Notes: generated by a model from the sequence alone, not told the origin. A DNA stretch of 64,000 nt from Eurosta solidaginis (GCF_040869045.1 NC_090319.1:338252302-338316301); one strand, 5' to 3'. Positions 21,167 to 32,783 are shown, counted from the stretch's first letter. Made by a program: numbers and translations.

Positions 21167-21268
21167 GAGTTCAGAAGGGGATAATAAAACCCATATGTGC
21201 AGTTTAATTAAAACGCGGTATTATAATTCTAATAAGTTTATTTTAAACCGTAAAAGTAAAGTTCGGGT

Positions 21269-21637
21269 ATGAACGTACACAAACTTACGATAGCAGAATT
21301 AAAAGAGCAATTACGGAAATTAGGCGAAAAAACGACAGGCAACAAGGTGGAGCTAGTTGCACGACTGCAACAATATCAATTAAAAAACATAGATAGTGTA
21401 GGGGAAATAGCACTAACCATGGCCAATTCGAGTGAGGAAACTGTAAACGCAGTGACGGAGCCAGGATCGCACGAGGACACTGAGGTGATGAAATTGCGCA
21501 GCGAGGTAAGTGGGCTTCAAGGTACAATGGAAGCGTTATCTCGTCAATTTCAAGCAGTGTTAGACGCTACGACGCTGGTAATGCGGCAGTTACCCACGAA
21601 CGTACGTAGAAAAAACGTGTCAGCTGACACGACCTAA
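21269..21637 (+). CDS. SAP-domain protein, probable Gag N-terminus
   Basis: A 122-residue frame from a true ATG. Residues 5-40 read as a SAP motif (two amphipathic helices, LTIAELKEQLRKLG then NKVELVARLQQY), a fold that binds AT-rich DNA or nuclear scaffold. Residues about 70-105 are heptad-like and may form a coiled coil (EVSGLQGTMEALSRQFQAVL). It ends where a 17-bp inverted repeat begins, and the remaining Gag frame resumes after the matching inverted repeat 570 bp downstream. The simplest view is that SAP and Gag were one frame interrupted by a small insertion; a separate leader protein is the alternative. Confidence 0.6.
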   Translation: MNVHKLTIAELKEQLRKLGEKTTGNKVELVARLQQYQLKNIDSVGEIALTMANSSEETVNAVTEPGSHEDTEVMKLRSEVSGLQGTMEALSRQFQAVLDATTLVMRQLPTNVRRKNVSADTT

Positions 21638-22166
21638 CTTATGAGTGTGCAATGTAAACGAAAACTCACCGACGTACAACGCCCGTACGTACGTAGCCCG
21701 GAACGAAGAAATCAAAACAATTTTAATTTTTTCCGTAAGAACGTGTCAGCTGATCGCTCTCTCACTAGACAGAGTTGCCTAGTAAACTTTTGTGCGCTAA
21801 TTTTTGACCGTTTGCAATTTTATGCAAAAACACCTAATTAAAGTTTGAAAAATTGTGAAAATAATTCGAAATAATTATGTAAAAGTGCAGATTATAAATA
21901 TGTAATCTATTTATACTTATTTAATATTTATTCCGGCCTTTTATAATATCAAAAATTAAATTGGAAAAACTTGATGTTTCCATAAGCATACATGCAAAAT
22001 GGTCAATGGCAACAGTGCTTATTTGTAAACAATACACACACAAATATGTTATGTACATGTACAAAGACGCACACATTGATTCCTACGGGCTTGAGAGTTC
22101 GGTCAAACGTGCTTCGTACGACAAACGTCCGTAAGTACGGCACACGTCGGTGGGTAACTGCCGCAT
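21581..22166. mobile_element. Possible MITE splitting gag
   Basis: ATGCGGCAGTTACCCAC at 21581-21597 is exactly reverse-complemented at 22150-22166. The enclosed ~550 bp is AT-rich, has no supported frame, and separates two parts of what looks like one Gag protein. No clean target duplication was found, so a rearrangement is also possible. Repeats of cgtgtcagctga (about 21618 and 21746) and several gtacgtac-like tracts lie inside. Confidence 0.45.
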
Positions 22167-23742
22167 AAGTCACACGACGGCGTTGCAGAGTATAGCTCCA
22201 GAAAGTTCTTTTGGACATTCGCAGAATTTAGTTTCGCCAACGCAAGCGCAAGGATGTGCACAAACACATAATTTTGTGGCACAAAACGAAAATCCACCCT
22301 TAACATACATGAGTGATGCATCAAATACAAATAGTTTGTCTGTATGTACGGAAAGTAGCATTGGAGATACGAACTTCACAACGAAAGTTACAACAACAAA
22401 CGCTGCTCTGTCGCCGACAGCATCGTCGCCACGGGTAGACAGTTTTCAACATGTTTCGAACGTTGAAAATATTCAAATAATTCATGGTGAAATAATAAAT
22501 GGCAGAGGAGGAATAAACGATAATGACAGATATGAATGTCGAAGAAGTATTGTTCGCGAAATAATTGACATTTTACCAGACTTTGATCCGTGTAAAGAAG
22601 ATATGACATCTGTGCAATTTGTGGAACGCGTTGAACAATTAAAATACGCTTATCATTGGGATGACAGTATATTACTTTTTGCAATACAAAGTAAATTTAA
22701 AGGTGTTGTGAAATTGTGGGTCGATTCACAGCCTGTATTTAGACAGTGGCAACAATTTGTTAATTCGTTCTTAAATGATTTTCCGTGCAGAGTGAATAGT
22801 GCAGACATTCACATACAACTTATGAACACACGTATGAACAAAACAGAATCGGTAACTGAATTTTATTTTAAAATGTTAGCTCTAGGACGTCGGGGAAACC
22901 TAGAAGATAATGCGATAATGCGGTATATAATCAATGGTTTAAGTGATGATGGCTTACGGAAGACACTAACAGCCATGCATTTTGTTAAGTGTTCTGATTT
23001 GTTGGAAGCTTTGAATAATACGGTCATGAGTGCGAGAAGAGATTATTCCACGAAGGCGTCGACATTTAATTCAACCTATCATTATTATTCTAATTCGAGC
23101 AAAAGAGATATGAATGTAAATGCGAAAGATGCCCCATTATGTTATAATTGTGGTGATCGAGGACATATTTCACGAAATTGTCAGCAACCGCGAAAGAAAT
23201 TACGATGTGGAAATTGTGCCGAGGTCACTCATGAAACAAAGAATTGCCCTAAACGAAATCAATCGCGAGTCAATGCAATAGCAGACGATAGTGAAATGGC
23301 TGAAAGTGTGAGTAACCATGAAGAGAAAATTAATGCAATTAAAGACAGTGTGCAACCCAAACAAAATTTGACTAAAATTATTTCAATAAGCGGTGTTGAG
23401 TGTGAAGCTTTGATTGACTCAGGCAGTTGCAAATCTCTTGTTCGACGAAGTGTTGCTGAAAAGTGTCAACACACAGAAATGTCATGCGATAACAATAGTA
23501 AGAATAAAATAATGCTATGCGATAAAACGTTACATGGTTTTGCCGGGGGTGAGTTTCAGTATCGTGAATTAATAAATGCATCAGTTAAGATTGATAACAA
23601 AAATTTTGAATCTGAACTTTTAATTATTGACAATGAACTAATGGCGTATGATGCCATAATCGGAGAGATATTTTATCTAAAAGTCGTGTTGTTACTGAGA
23701 ATGGACAATGTTATATCGGGGCAATTGATGAAACTAAATTAA
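22167..23742 (+). pseudogene. gag-pro: Gag (capsid and nucleocapsid) plus aspartic protease
   Basis: About 525 codons without a stop. A capsid-like helical region lies in the middle; near residues 330-375 are two CCHC zinc knuckles, CYNCGDRGHISRNC and CGNCAEVTHETKNC, that bind genomic RNA. These are followed by an aspartic protease with the active-site motif ALIDSGSC near residue 430. No ATG begins the frame near its 5' end (the first in-frame ATG is at about 22309), consistent with loss of its N-terminal part to the preceding insertion. The protease frame drifts near 23672 and ends at a stop, whereas reverse transcriptase continues in another frame; this may be decay or a programmed shift. 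Confidence 0.85.
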
Positions 23743-23749
23743 TGTAAAT

Positions 23750-25240
23750 AATAAACTTTTAGTTGAGGAACAGTTAGAGTTAAAAAGAGTTTTGAATAAT
23801 TACTCAAATTGTTTTGGGGATGAACTGCAAGAAATTGGTAAATGTAGTGTATCTAAAATGAAAATTTCATTGACTTCATCCAAACCGGTAGTGCGTAACC
23901 CATATCCAATACCTATTCCAAAACAGAAAATAGTAGAAAATATCATTAGTGAGCTACTCAGTTTAAATATTATTCGTCCATCTAGTTCGATGTATGCATC
24001 TCCAATAGTGCTGGTGCCTAAAGCTAATGGGGAGCACCGACTTTGTGTTGACTACAGGGAGCTGAATGCAATCACACAAAAACAGCCATGGCCTATGCCA
24101 ACAGTCGAGGGGACATTATCCATTTTGGCAGGTAAGAAGTATTTTACCACTTTAGACATGATGTCTGGGTACTACCAGATCGAGATTGATGAAGAGTCAA
24201 AGGGTTTGACAACATTTATAACACATAACGGGCATTATGAGTTTAACTGAATGCCATTTGGGTTGCGTAATGCACCGAGCACATTCCAGAAAATGATGAT
24301 GCTTCTTATCGAGCCTATTAAATCGAAGGCTGTGAGCTACGTTGATGAGGTCATCATTGCGTCGGACACATTTGAAGAAGGCATTCAGAACCTTGAAGAG
24401 TTTTTGGATATTATTCGTCGAGAGGGTTTAACGCTTCGATTGTCAAAATGCGCGTTCATGCAGAACAGCGTAACATTCTTAGGTTATGAATTAAATGAGA
24501 TGGGTATAACCCCAGGTCGCGTTAAAACTTCTGCAATACAGAACTATCCTGTGCCTACAAATGCTACGGAGATTCGACGATTTCTAGGGCTTACCGGATT
24601 TTTCCGGAAATTTGTTCCAAACTATGCACAAATTGCTGCACCGTTAACGCATTTAACTAAGAAAACCGTTTTGTTTGAATGGTCAAATGAATGCCAACAG
24701 GCGTGCGACCAGTTAGGTGATTTATTGACACGAGAACCTATTTTGGGAATTTTTGATGGGTCGAAAAATCATCAGATACATACTGATGCTAGTAGTATTG
24801 GTATTCCAGCTATGTTGTTACAAGTAGAAGATAAAGATCTGAAACCAATTGCCTATTATTGTCAGCAGTGCAATGAAGCTGAACGTAAATATCATGGGTA
24901 TGAGCTAGAAGTATTAGCTTTAGTCGAAGGTTGCCAACGGTTCCGTATGTATGTCCTGGGTAAGCCATTCACTGTTGTCACTGATTGCAGTGCTATTGCA
25001 ACTTTGAAGTCCAAAAAGCCCATGATTCCACGAGTAGCACGATGGTTATTAAAACTACTTGAATATGATTATACAGTTACACATCGTCCAGGAAAGCTTA
25101 TGAATCACGTCGATGCATTGAGTCGAGCTCCGTTTGAAGCTCCAAGTCAGTCCGAAGACGTTTCCTCATGTGCTATGTCAGTTGATATGGCACTAGAAGA
25201 CTGGATCTTCAGAACAGAAACAAGATCCACATTTGAATGA
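23750..25240 (+). pseudogene. pol: Reverse transcriptase and RNase H of gypsy element
   Basis: The frame opens with VNNKLLVEEQLELKRVL and carries reverse-transcriptase boxes: IVLVPKANGEHRLCVDYREL, YFTTLDMMSGYYQIEI, then MPFGLRNAPSTFQ. A TGA stop at 24248-24250 sits where an Arg codon (CGA) would be expected just before MPFGL. The catalytic box reads SYVDEVIIAS, so the second Asp of YVDD is Glu, which should cripple polymerisation. RNase H follows with catalytic positions HTDASS, ELEVLAL and VTDCSA intact. The frame ends at 25240. Confidence 0.88.
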
Positions 25241-25248
25241 CATTGTGA

Positions 25249-26454
25249 ATGTTATCACATCGATTGTATGAGATGAGCGAAAATAAGTTATTGTTGGTGA
25301 TCCCTAGTGGCATGCGTTGGAGAGTTGTCAAGCTATGTCATGACGACGTTGGTCCCCCCGAAATTGATGGAACCATTAAGCGTATATCGCAGCAGTTTTG
25401 GTTCCCACGAAGCCGTAATTTTGTGAAAGGATATCTAAAGGGGTGTATAGAATGTTGTTTTACACGTGAGCCTGCGAAAAAAGAATGCCAATTGTATGGT
25501 ATGGAGGTACCCAAGCTGCCATTTGAAGTATTACACATGGACCACTTGGGGCCATTTATAAAGAGTCGACGTGGGAATGAGCACTTCTTGTCATTGTTGA
25601 TGCATTGACCCGATATACGATAATTGTAGCTGTCAAATCTACAAAAACGAAACCAGTAATAGATGCATTAAATCAGTTGACCATGTACTTCGGACTGCCG
25701 AAGAAGATTATTACCGATAGAGGAACATCGTTTACACCATCAATGTTTCATGATTTCTGTAAAAACAATGAGATTGAGCACATTAAAGTGGCTGTTAGAA
25801 CACCTAGATCAAATGGACTCGCCGAACGCGTTAATCAATCAATACTGGCATTCCTCAAGAGTACCACTGCAAATCCCAAGGGTTGGGATGATAATTTGCG
25901 CCGTCTTCAATGGACTATTAACACCCATGTGAATGCAACAACAAAATACCCAGCAATTGATTTAGTCTTCGATTTCCCTCTACGTGATATTAGTGGTAAT
26001 AAAATCCTTGCGACTCTACACAACGATCACGTTATTCTGGATGAACTGACTATGAGCCAACGACGGTCAAACGCTATTGACAATATCGAGTCAACACGTA
26101 TTGCTTGGAAACGACGGTTTAACGCGAAGCACAAAGAACCTCATAAATATAACGAGGGTGATTTGGTTTTGATCGAAAGTGCCATTCCAAGTACGGGGGA
26201 GTTTCGAAAACTAGAACACAAATATCGTGGGCCGTATGTTGTCGACAAGGTTCCTCCATTTGATCGCTATGTTATCAAGGATGTCGATGGTGCACAACTT
26301 AAACAACGTCGATTTAGCACCGTCATGAGTAGTGATAAGCTCAAACCATGGTGCGTACTTTTCCCTGAACTTGATGATATACCAGATACCGAAGATGATA
26401 CCAGCATTACACCAGATCAAACTCGAGACGAGTTTCCGTCAGGAAGGGCCGATC
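25249..26454 (+). pseudogene. pol: Integrase of gypsy element
   Basis: The zinc-binding domain has lost its second His (LCHDDVGPPEIDG where GH is usual) but keeps GCIECC. The DDE core is present: Asp in LHMDHLGPF, Asp in IITDRGTSF and Glu in GLAERVNQS. A frameshift near 25600 moves the reading frame between the first and second catalytic blocks. The C-terminal domain has KYRGPYVV, the GPY/F module used for target binding and multimerisation. The frame runs a few bases into the 3' LTR and stops at 26463-26465. Confidence 0.87.
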
Positions 26455-26669
26455 TGTCACCTTAGTTTGAGCTGCATTTTATTTCATTTTACTTTTGCAC
26501 TGTGGCATCTCTAAATATTTGACATTTTGCTTTATACATATGTTTCTTTTCACTATGGATATGAATTGCTTTTACATTTTTATTAACCACAGTCAGTCTT
26601 GTATAAACCTTGAAGAAATAAAGACTTTATATATTTAATCTACATAAATTTATTTGGAACATCCTGACA
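26455..26669 (+). repeat. 3' LTR of gypsy element
   Basis: Matches the 5' LTR apart from a 4-nt insertion (acat near 26536), one C/G and one A/G change. Followed directly by the ATAG duplication. Confidence 0.92.
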
Positions 26670-27166
26670 ATAGACTAGAGAGAATACAAAAACGCTTTCT
26701 TAAGTATGCTCTTTGGACGTTAAATTTTGAGGAGCCCATACCATCTTATACTGATCGTCTTACATTGTTAAGTCTCAAATCCTTGGAGAGTCGAAGATCT
26801 ATACTCTCCTTGTCCTTTACTTTCAAAATTGTCAAGGGCCTAATTGACTGTCCATACTTAATAGAAAAGATTCGGTTTAATGTCTCTCAACGGTTTCTTC
26901 GTAATGTGTCTCCTTTCTATGGGGTTAATACGAGAACGATATGTGCTCGTAATGCTCCCGTAAATCGTGCTTTAAGGGAGTTTAATTCACTAAGTGATGC
27001 TATCACTTTGGATTTTTCGATGCCAATTAATGCTTTTTTCGCGATGCTTAACTCAGCCCTATAAGTGGTTCGATTTATACACAAAATTAGTATGTAACCT
27101 ATAGGTTAGTTAAGTACATAGTAAGGATTATATTCCAAAGACTCATAACTAAATAAAGAAATAAAG
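26670..27166 (+). pseudogene. LINE reverse transcriptase fragment, 3' part and tail
   Basis: Continues in frame from the 5' fragment ending at 20955. It starts RLERIQKRFLKYALW, a conserved motif after the reverse transcriptase in Jockey/CR1-type LINEs, and ends with an intact stop at 27062-27064. The 3' UTR is about 100 bases and ends in an AT-rich tail containing aaataaagaaataaag. This half has no visible frameshift, unlike the 5' half. Confidence 0.82.
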
Positions 27167-27610
27167 TTTTTATGAGGAGCTCTTTAATTTTTAAAGAACT
27201 GCATACTTAAAATTGTGAGTTTGATATGTATATTTTCTATATGGGTAATTAAATATTAAAGACTGCACAGAAACTTTTATTGGGAATTCTCTAATTTTTA
27301 CAGAGCAGCATACTGAAAATTCGTTTACAGATTTTTAAGTTTTACTATACGGATTATTAAAAAATTAAAATATGCATAGGAATAGTCTCTACTTTTTAAA
27401 TAAAAGTATACTACAAATTGTGGCCGGGGTCTGTTTTACTACACGGGTTATAAAAATTTAAATCTGCAATGAAAATTTTGGCTCATACATTATGAAAAAT
27501 TCAACTTACTCCAGTTAATAAAATTTACCAATACTAAAAGTTATGGATTATAAAAACTTTTTCTTTTTTATTTGTTTTTGTAAACAGATACACATATATG
27601 TGTATATATA
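27167..27610. repeat. Degenerate tandem repeat, about 100-115 bp period
   Basis: Blocks resembling ctctaatttttacagagcagcatac occur near 27178, 27290 and 27387, each followed by an aaaattgtg/attcgttta segment and a tac-ggattattaaa segment. Three decayed units are visible. No gene. Confidence 0.5.
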
Positions 27611-30600
27611 TGGGGTATTCCATCCCATTTCGACCAATTTTGAACCCGACCCCTTTAGAATTGGCTGACAGTTTTTCTTCTTTTGCTAGCTTACGAAAGA
27701 CGTTTTTCAGAAGTTTTTTAAATTTTTTCATCCAACTCAAAAAAGTTATGAATTTTTAAAAAAAACACCGTTTTTGTTTTCAAAATGCTATAAATTTTTC
27801 AAAAATTTACCGTTTGGGATCTTGTTTTTTTTTTTTAATTTGTTTTTAAATGTACTTTTCGGAAAAAATTTAAAAAAATTTTTTAATATTTTTTTTTTGT
27901 AATTTTTCAGTTTTTCCAGATTTTTCGAATTTCGCCCTTTTTTTTTGTTTTCTCATAAAAAACTTCAATCAATTCTGCAATCATCCCCACTAATCCCGGA
28001 GGGGGCCGAGAATTTTTTTTTATTTAATGGAAAACAAAAAACTTTAACACCGTTTTCTAACTCAAAATAAGTTTAAAATATTTTGAAAAAAACGGTGTTT
28101 TTTTCAAAATTCTATAACTTCTTCAAAAATTGACCGTTTGGGATCATTTTAAAAGGTTTTTTTTTCAATTAAATAAAAAACGAAAAATTCTCGGGCCACT
28201 CCGGGATTAGTGGAGATGATTGCAGAATTGATTGAAGTTTTTTATGAGAAACAAGTAAGGAAGGTTAAGTTCGGGTGTAACCGAACATTACATACTCAGT
28301 TGAGAGCTATGGTGACAACATAAGGGAAAATAACCATGTAGGAAAATGAACCGAGGGAAACCCTGGAATGTGTTTGTATGACATGTGTATCAAATGAAAG
28401 GCATTAAAGAGTATTTTATGAGGGAGTGGGCCATAGTTCTATAGGCGGACGCCATTTAGGGATATAGCCATAAAGGTGGATCAGGGTTGACTCTAGAATG
28501 CGTTTGTACGATATGGGTATCAAATGAAAGGTATTAATGAGTATTTTAAAAGGGCGTGGACCTAAGTTCTATAGATGGACGTCTTTTCGAGATATCGCCG
28601 TAAAGATGGACCAGGGGTGACTCTAGAATGCGTTTGTACGATATGGGTATCAAATGAAAGGTGTTAATGAGCATTTTAAAAGGGAGTAATCCTTAGTTCC
28701 ATAGGTGGACGCCGTTTCGAGATATCGCCATAAAGGTGGACCAGGGGTGACCCTAGAATTTGTTTGCACAATATGGGCATCAAACGAAAGGTGTTAATGA
28801 GTATTTTAAAAGGGAGTGGGCCTTAGTTCTATAGGTGGACGCCGTTTCGAGATATCGCCATAAAGGTGGGCCAGGGGTGACTCTAGAATTCGTTTGTGCA
28901 ATATGGGTATCAAACGAAAGGAGTTAATGAGTATTTTAAGAGGGAGTGGGCCTTAGTTCTATAGGTGGATGCATTTTCGAGGTATCGCAATAAAGGTGGA
29001 CCAGGGGTGACTCTAGACTATGTTTGTACGATATGGGTATCAAATGAAAGGTGTTAATGAGTATTTTTAAAAGGGAGTGGGCCTTCGTTTTATAGGTGTT
29101 CCCCTTTTCGAGATATCGCCATAAAGGTGGACCAGGGGTGACTTTAGAATTTGTTTGTATGATATGGGTATCAAATGAAAGGTGTTAATGATTATTTTAA
29201 AAGGGCGTGGGGCTTAGTTCTATAGGTGGACCCCTTTTCGAGATATCGCCATAAAGGTGGACCAGGGGTGACTCTAGAATTCGTTTGTGCAATATGGGTA
29301 TCAAACGAAAGGAGTTAATGAGTATTTTAAGAGGGAGTGGGCCTTTCTGGACCAGGGGTGACTCTAGACTTTGTTTGTACGATATGGGTATCAAATGAAA
29401 ATGAGTATTTTTAAAAGGGAGTGGGCCTTCGTTTTATAGGTGTTCCCCTTTTCGAGATATCGCCATAAAGGTGGACCAGGGGTGACTTTAGAATTTGTTT
29501 GTATGATATGGGTATCAAATGAAAGGTGTTAATGATTATTTTAAAAGGGCGTGGGGCTTAGTTCTATAGGTGGACCCCTTTTCGAGATATCGCCGTAAAG
29601 ATGGACCAGGGGTGACTCTAGAATGCGTTTGTACGATATGGGTATCAAATGAAAGGTGTTAATGAGCATTTTAAAAGGGAGTAATCCTTAGTTCCATAGG
29701 TGTTCGCCTTTTCGAAATATCGCCATAAAGTTGGACCAGGGGTGACTCTAGAATGTGTTTGTACGATATTGGTATCAAATTAAAGGTATTAATGAGAGTT
29801 TTAAAAGGGAGTGGTGGTAGTTGTATATGTGAAGGCGTTTTCCAGATATCGACCAATTTGTGGACCAGGGTGACCCAGAACATCATCTGTTGGATACCGC
29901 TAATTTATTTATATATGTAATACCTGCCAAGATTTTAAGGGTTTTTTATTTCGCCCTGCAGAACTTTTTCATTTTCTTCTACTTAATATGGTAGGTGTCA
30001 CAACCATTTTATAAAGTTTTTTCTAAAGTTATATTTCGCGTCAATAAAACAATCCAATTACCTTACCATATTTCATCCCTTTTTTCGTATTTGGTATAGA
30101 ATTATGGCATTTTTTTCATTTTTCGTAATTTTCGATATCGAAAAAGTGGGCGTGGTCATAGTCGGATTTCGTTCATTTTTCATACCAAGATAAATTGAGT
30201 TCAGATAAGTACGTGAACTGAGTTTAGTAAAGATATATCGATTTTTGCTCAAGTTATCGTGTTAACGGCCATGCGGAAGGACAGACGGACGACTGTGTAT
30301 AAAAACTGGGCGTGACATCAACCGATTTCGCCCATTTTCACAGAAAACAGTTAACGCCATAAAATCTATGCCCCTACCAAATTTCAAAAGGATTGGTTAA
30401 TGTTTGTTCGACTTATGGCGTTAAAAGTATCCAAGACAAATTAAATGAAAAAGGGCGGAGCCACGCCCATTTTTAAATTTTCTTTTATTTTTGTATTTTG
30501 TTGCACCATATCATTACTGGAGTTGAATCTTGACATAATTTACTTATATACTGTAAAGATATTAAATTTTTTGTTAAAATTTTACTTTAAAAAAATTTTT

Positions 30601-31487
30601 TTTTTAAAAGTGGGCGTGGTCCTTCTCCGATTTTGCTAATTTTTATCAAGCGTACATATAGTAATAAGAGTAACGTTCCTGCCAAATTTCATCATGATAT
30701 CTTCAACGACTGCCAAATTACAGCTTGCAAAAGTTTTAAATTACCTTCTTTTAAAAATGGGCGGTGCCACGCCCATTGTCCAAAATTTTACTAATTTTCT
30801 ATTTTGCGTCATAAGTTCAACTTATCTACCAAGTTTCGTCGCTTTATCGGTCTTTTGTAATGAATTATCGCACTTTTTCGGTTTTTCGAAATTTTCGATA
30901 TCGAAAAAGTGGGCGTGGTTATAGTCCGATATCGTTCATTTTAAATAGCGATCTGAGATGAGTGCTTAGGAACCTACATACCAAAATTCATCAATATACC
31001 TCAAAATTTACTCCAGTTATCGTGTTAACGGACGGACGGACGGACGGACCGACATGGCTCAATCAAATTTTTTTTCGATCCTGATTATTTTGATATATGG
31101 AAGTCTATATCTATCTCGATTCCTTTATATATGTACAACCAACCGTTATCCAATCAAACTTAATATACTCTGTGAGCTCTGCTCAACTGAGTATAAAAAA
31201 GGGCGAAATTCGAAAAATCTCGAAAAACTGAAAAATTGCAAAAAAAAACTTTAAAAACAAATGTAAAAAAAAAAAGATCCCAAACGGTCAATTTTTGAAA
31301 AAGTTATAGCATTTTGAAAACAAAAACGGTGTTTTTTTTAAAAATTCATAACTTTTTTTGAGTTGGATGAAAAAATTTGAAAAACTTCTGAAAAACGTCT
31401 TTCGTAAGCTAGAAAAAGAAGAAAAACTTTCAGCCAATTCTAAAGGGGTCGGGTTCAAAATTGGTCGAAATGGGATGGAATACCCCA
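27611..31487. mobile_element. Foldback DNA element with a nested Helentron-like insertion
   Basis: The outer ends are perfect inverted repeats, TGGGGTATTCCATCCC at 27611 and GGGATGGAATACCCCA ending at 31487, flanked by TA on both sides. The arms (27611-27950 and 31195-31487) remain closely complementary. Between them a second palindrome is centred near 28100: 27951-28015 pairs with 28186-28250. Removing the insert at 28252-31194 leaves a ~930-bp element that is almost entirely self-complementary and codes for nothing. This is a foldback or MITE-type element; the TA target hints at the Tc1/mariner group, which is uncertain. Confidence 0.78.
28252..31194 (-). mobile_element. Helentron-like element, subfamily 1, minus strand, inside foldback element
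   Basis: Plus strand begins CAAGTAAGGAAGG, then the hairpin and the inverted repeat ATACTCAGTTGAG, and ends with CTCAACTGAGTAT before an A run. The 127-130 bp array lies at about 28370-29830. A block around 28960-29160 is duplicated at 29300-29520, an internal unequal exchange. The other foldback arm provides the undisturbed version of the target: an A-rich run between gagaa and gggcgaaattcg. Confidence 0.8.
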
Positions 31488-31920
31488 TATGTAACAATTG
31501 CTTTTTAATTAGTAATGAAGTAATAAATATAATAAAAGTAAATAATATAATTATATAACAATTTAATCAAACAAACTCTAATCCAGGGTTGTGTCATTTT
31601 GAAATGAAACAAATCAAAATAAAAAATTATTCATCATTTTAAATTTTCTCATTGATGATAAACAGTTATTTTTTATTCAAGCATTTCTTGAATAATGAAT
31701 AACAATTTCTCGTTATTCAAAATATTGTAATTGATGATAACCGCTCATTCTTATTTTTGAAAATTTTGAATAAAGAGTTGAGTTATTATTCATTATTTAC
31801 AAAATATGGAATAACAATAAAATTTTAGTTTTTATTCAGTTATTCAAAAATAAAAAAATAAACCATCGAGATGTCCTGAAAATATACCCATATGCGTAAC
31901 CAGTTCGCGTGTAGTTCTGA
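31488..31920. repeat. AT-rich segment with repeated TTATTCA motifs
   Basis: Short direct and inverted copies of ttattcaa, gaataa and attgatgataa are scattered across 31600-31860. No gene or clear element boundaries. Confidence 0.4.
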
Positions 31921-32425
31921 AGCTTCTTAGAATAATATTGAGATGATTTTAGGGAGTATTCGCGGGGTTTTTTGAGGGCCGTTTGGGGGTAATTTCTGGG
32001 ACACCCTGAGAATCCTCCCGGGGTCTATTGGGATCCATTCCAGGGGCTTCCTCGCGACCCTCCTAGGGTTTTGGGGTCATTTCGGGATGGCTTTTGCGAC
32101 TCCCTCGGGGCCTTTTGGAGGTCATTTTGGCATGGTTTAGGGGAGTACCTCGGGGACATACCGTGGTCATTCCGTGACCTTCTTGGGACTCCCTCGGGGT
32201 CATTCCGGGATGATTTTGGGGACTCTATCGGGGTCCTACCGGGGTCATTCGTGGGTCATTCCGGGATCCTTTTGGGGACTCCCTCGGGGTAATTTTTGGG
32301 GTCATTTCGGGATGGTTTTGGGGACTCCATCGGGGCATTTGGGGGTCATTTCGCGATGGTTTTGGGGACTCCCTCGGGGTCCTCCCGGGGTCATTCCGGG
32401 ATCTTTTTGGGGAATCCCTCGGGGT
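31921..32425. repeat. G-rich minisatellite (ggggactccctcggggtc)
   Basis: The phrase ggggactccctcggggtc and its variants recur roughly every 35-75 bases together with cattccgggatg and ttttgggg. Units vary in length, so the array is irregular. Open frames on both strands follow the repeat and are not supported as genes. GC content is far above the surroundings, and runs of four or more G on one strand are frequent. Confidence 0.8.
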
Positions 32426-32426
32426 C

Positions 32427-32783
32427 AATAAATAAATGTAAGGCACGATAACCTCCGAAGGGATCTAAGGCTGAGCTTTTCTTCCAATTTGCGTCGTGCT
32501 CCACTTGATTTTCCCTACAAATTGACCGAACGGAACTACATGTTTTATGCCGACTCAGAACGGCATCTGCAAAGCAGATAAGTTTTCACTGAGAGCTTTT
32601 CATGGCAGAAATACACCCGAAGCGCTTGCCAAACACTGCCGAGGGGCGACCCCGCTTAGAAAAATTTTCTTCTAATTGATAACCCTTATTTCTAAAATTT
32701 TGATGTTGATTTGCCCGGGTTGTGAACCCAGGGCATACGGTGTGGTAGACGGAGCACGCTACCATTACGCCACAGTGGCCGCC
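32427..32783 (-). mobile_element. tRNA-derived SINE, full-length copy A
   Basis: On the minus strand the head carries RNA polymerase III boxes: A-box-like tggcgtaatggtagcg and B-box-like gggttcacaaccc. A ~280-bp body contains tttttctaagcggggtcgcc and ends cgtgccttacattta. Five copies of this family occur in the window. It is transcribed by Pol III and mobilised by a LINE in trans (family knowledge). Confidence 0.8.

Larger units (their letters stand above)
20956..26669 (+). mobile_element. Ty3/gypsy LTR retrotransposon, nearly full length but disabled
   Basis: LTRs of 211 and 215 bp flank a 5.3-kb interior and are themselves flanked by ATAG (20952-20955, 26670-26673). The LTRs differ by one 4-nt indel and very few substitutions, so insertion is recent. 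The internal order is a SAP-domain frame, gag with two zinc knuckles, protease, reverse transcriptase, RNase H and integrase, the Ty3/gypsy order with no envelope gene. Inactivating changes are listed under the individual genes. I could not identify a convincing primer-binding site next to the 5' LTR. Confidence 0.92.

Noticed and set aside
30445..30924. Similar frames in several copies (starting MKKGGATPI and MISSTTAKLQ), suggesting a conserved protein
   Set aside because: They run antisense to the element in every copy and similarity is explained by shared descent of the repeat; frames are short and frequently broken.
32071..32446. Glycine/serine-rich frames on both strands
   Set aside because: They result from the G-rich minisatellite and overlap each other in opposite strands.
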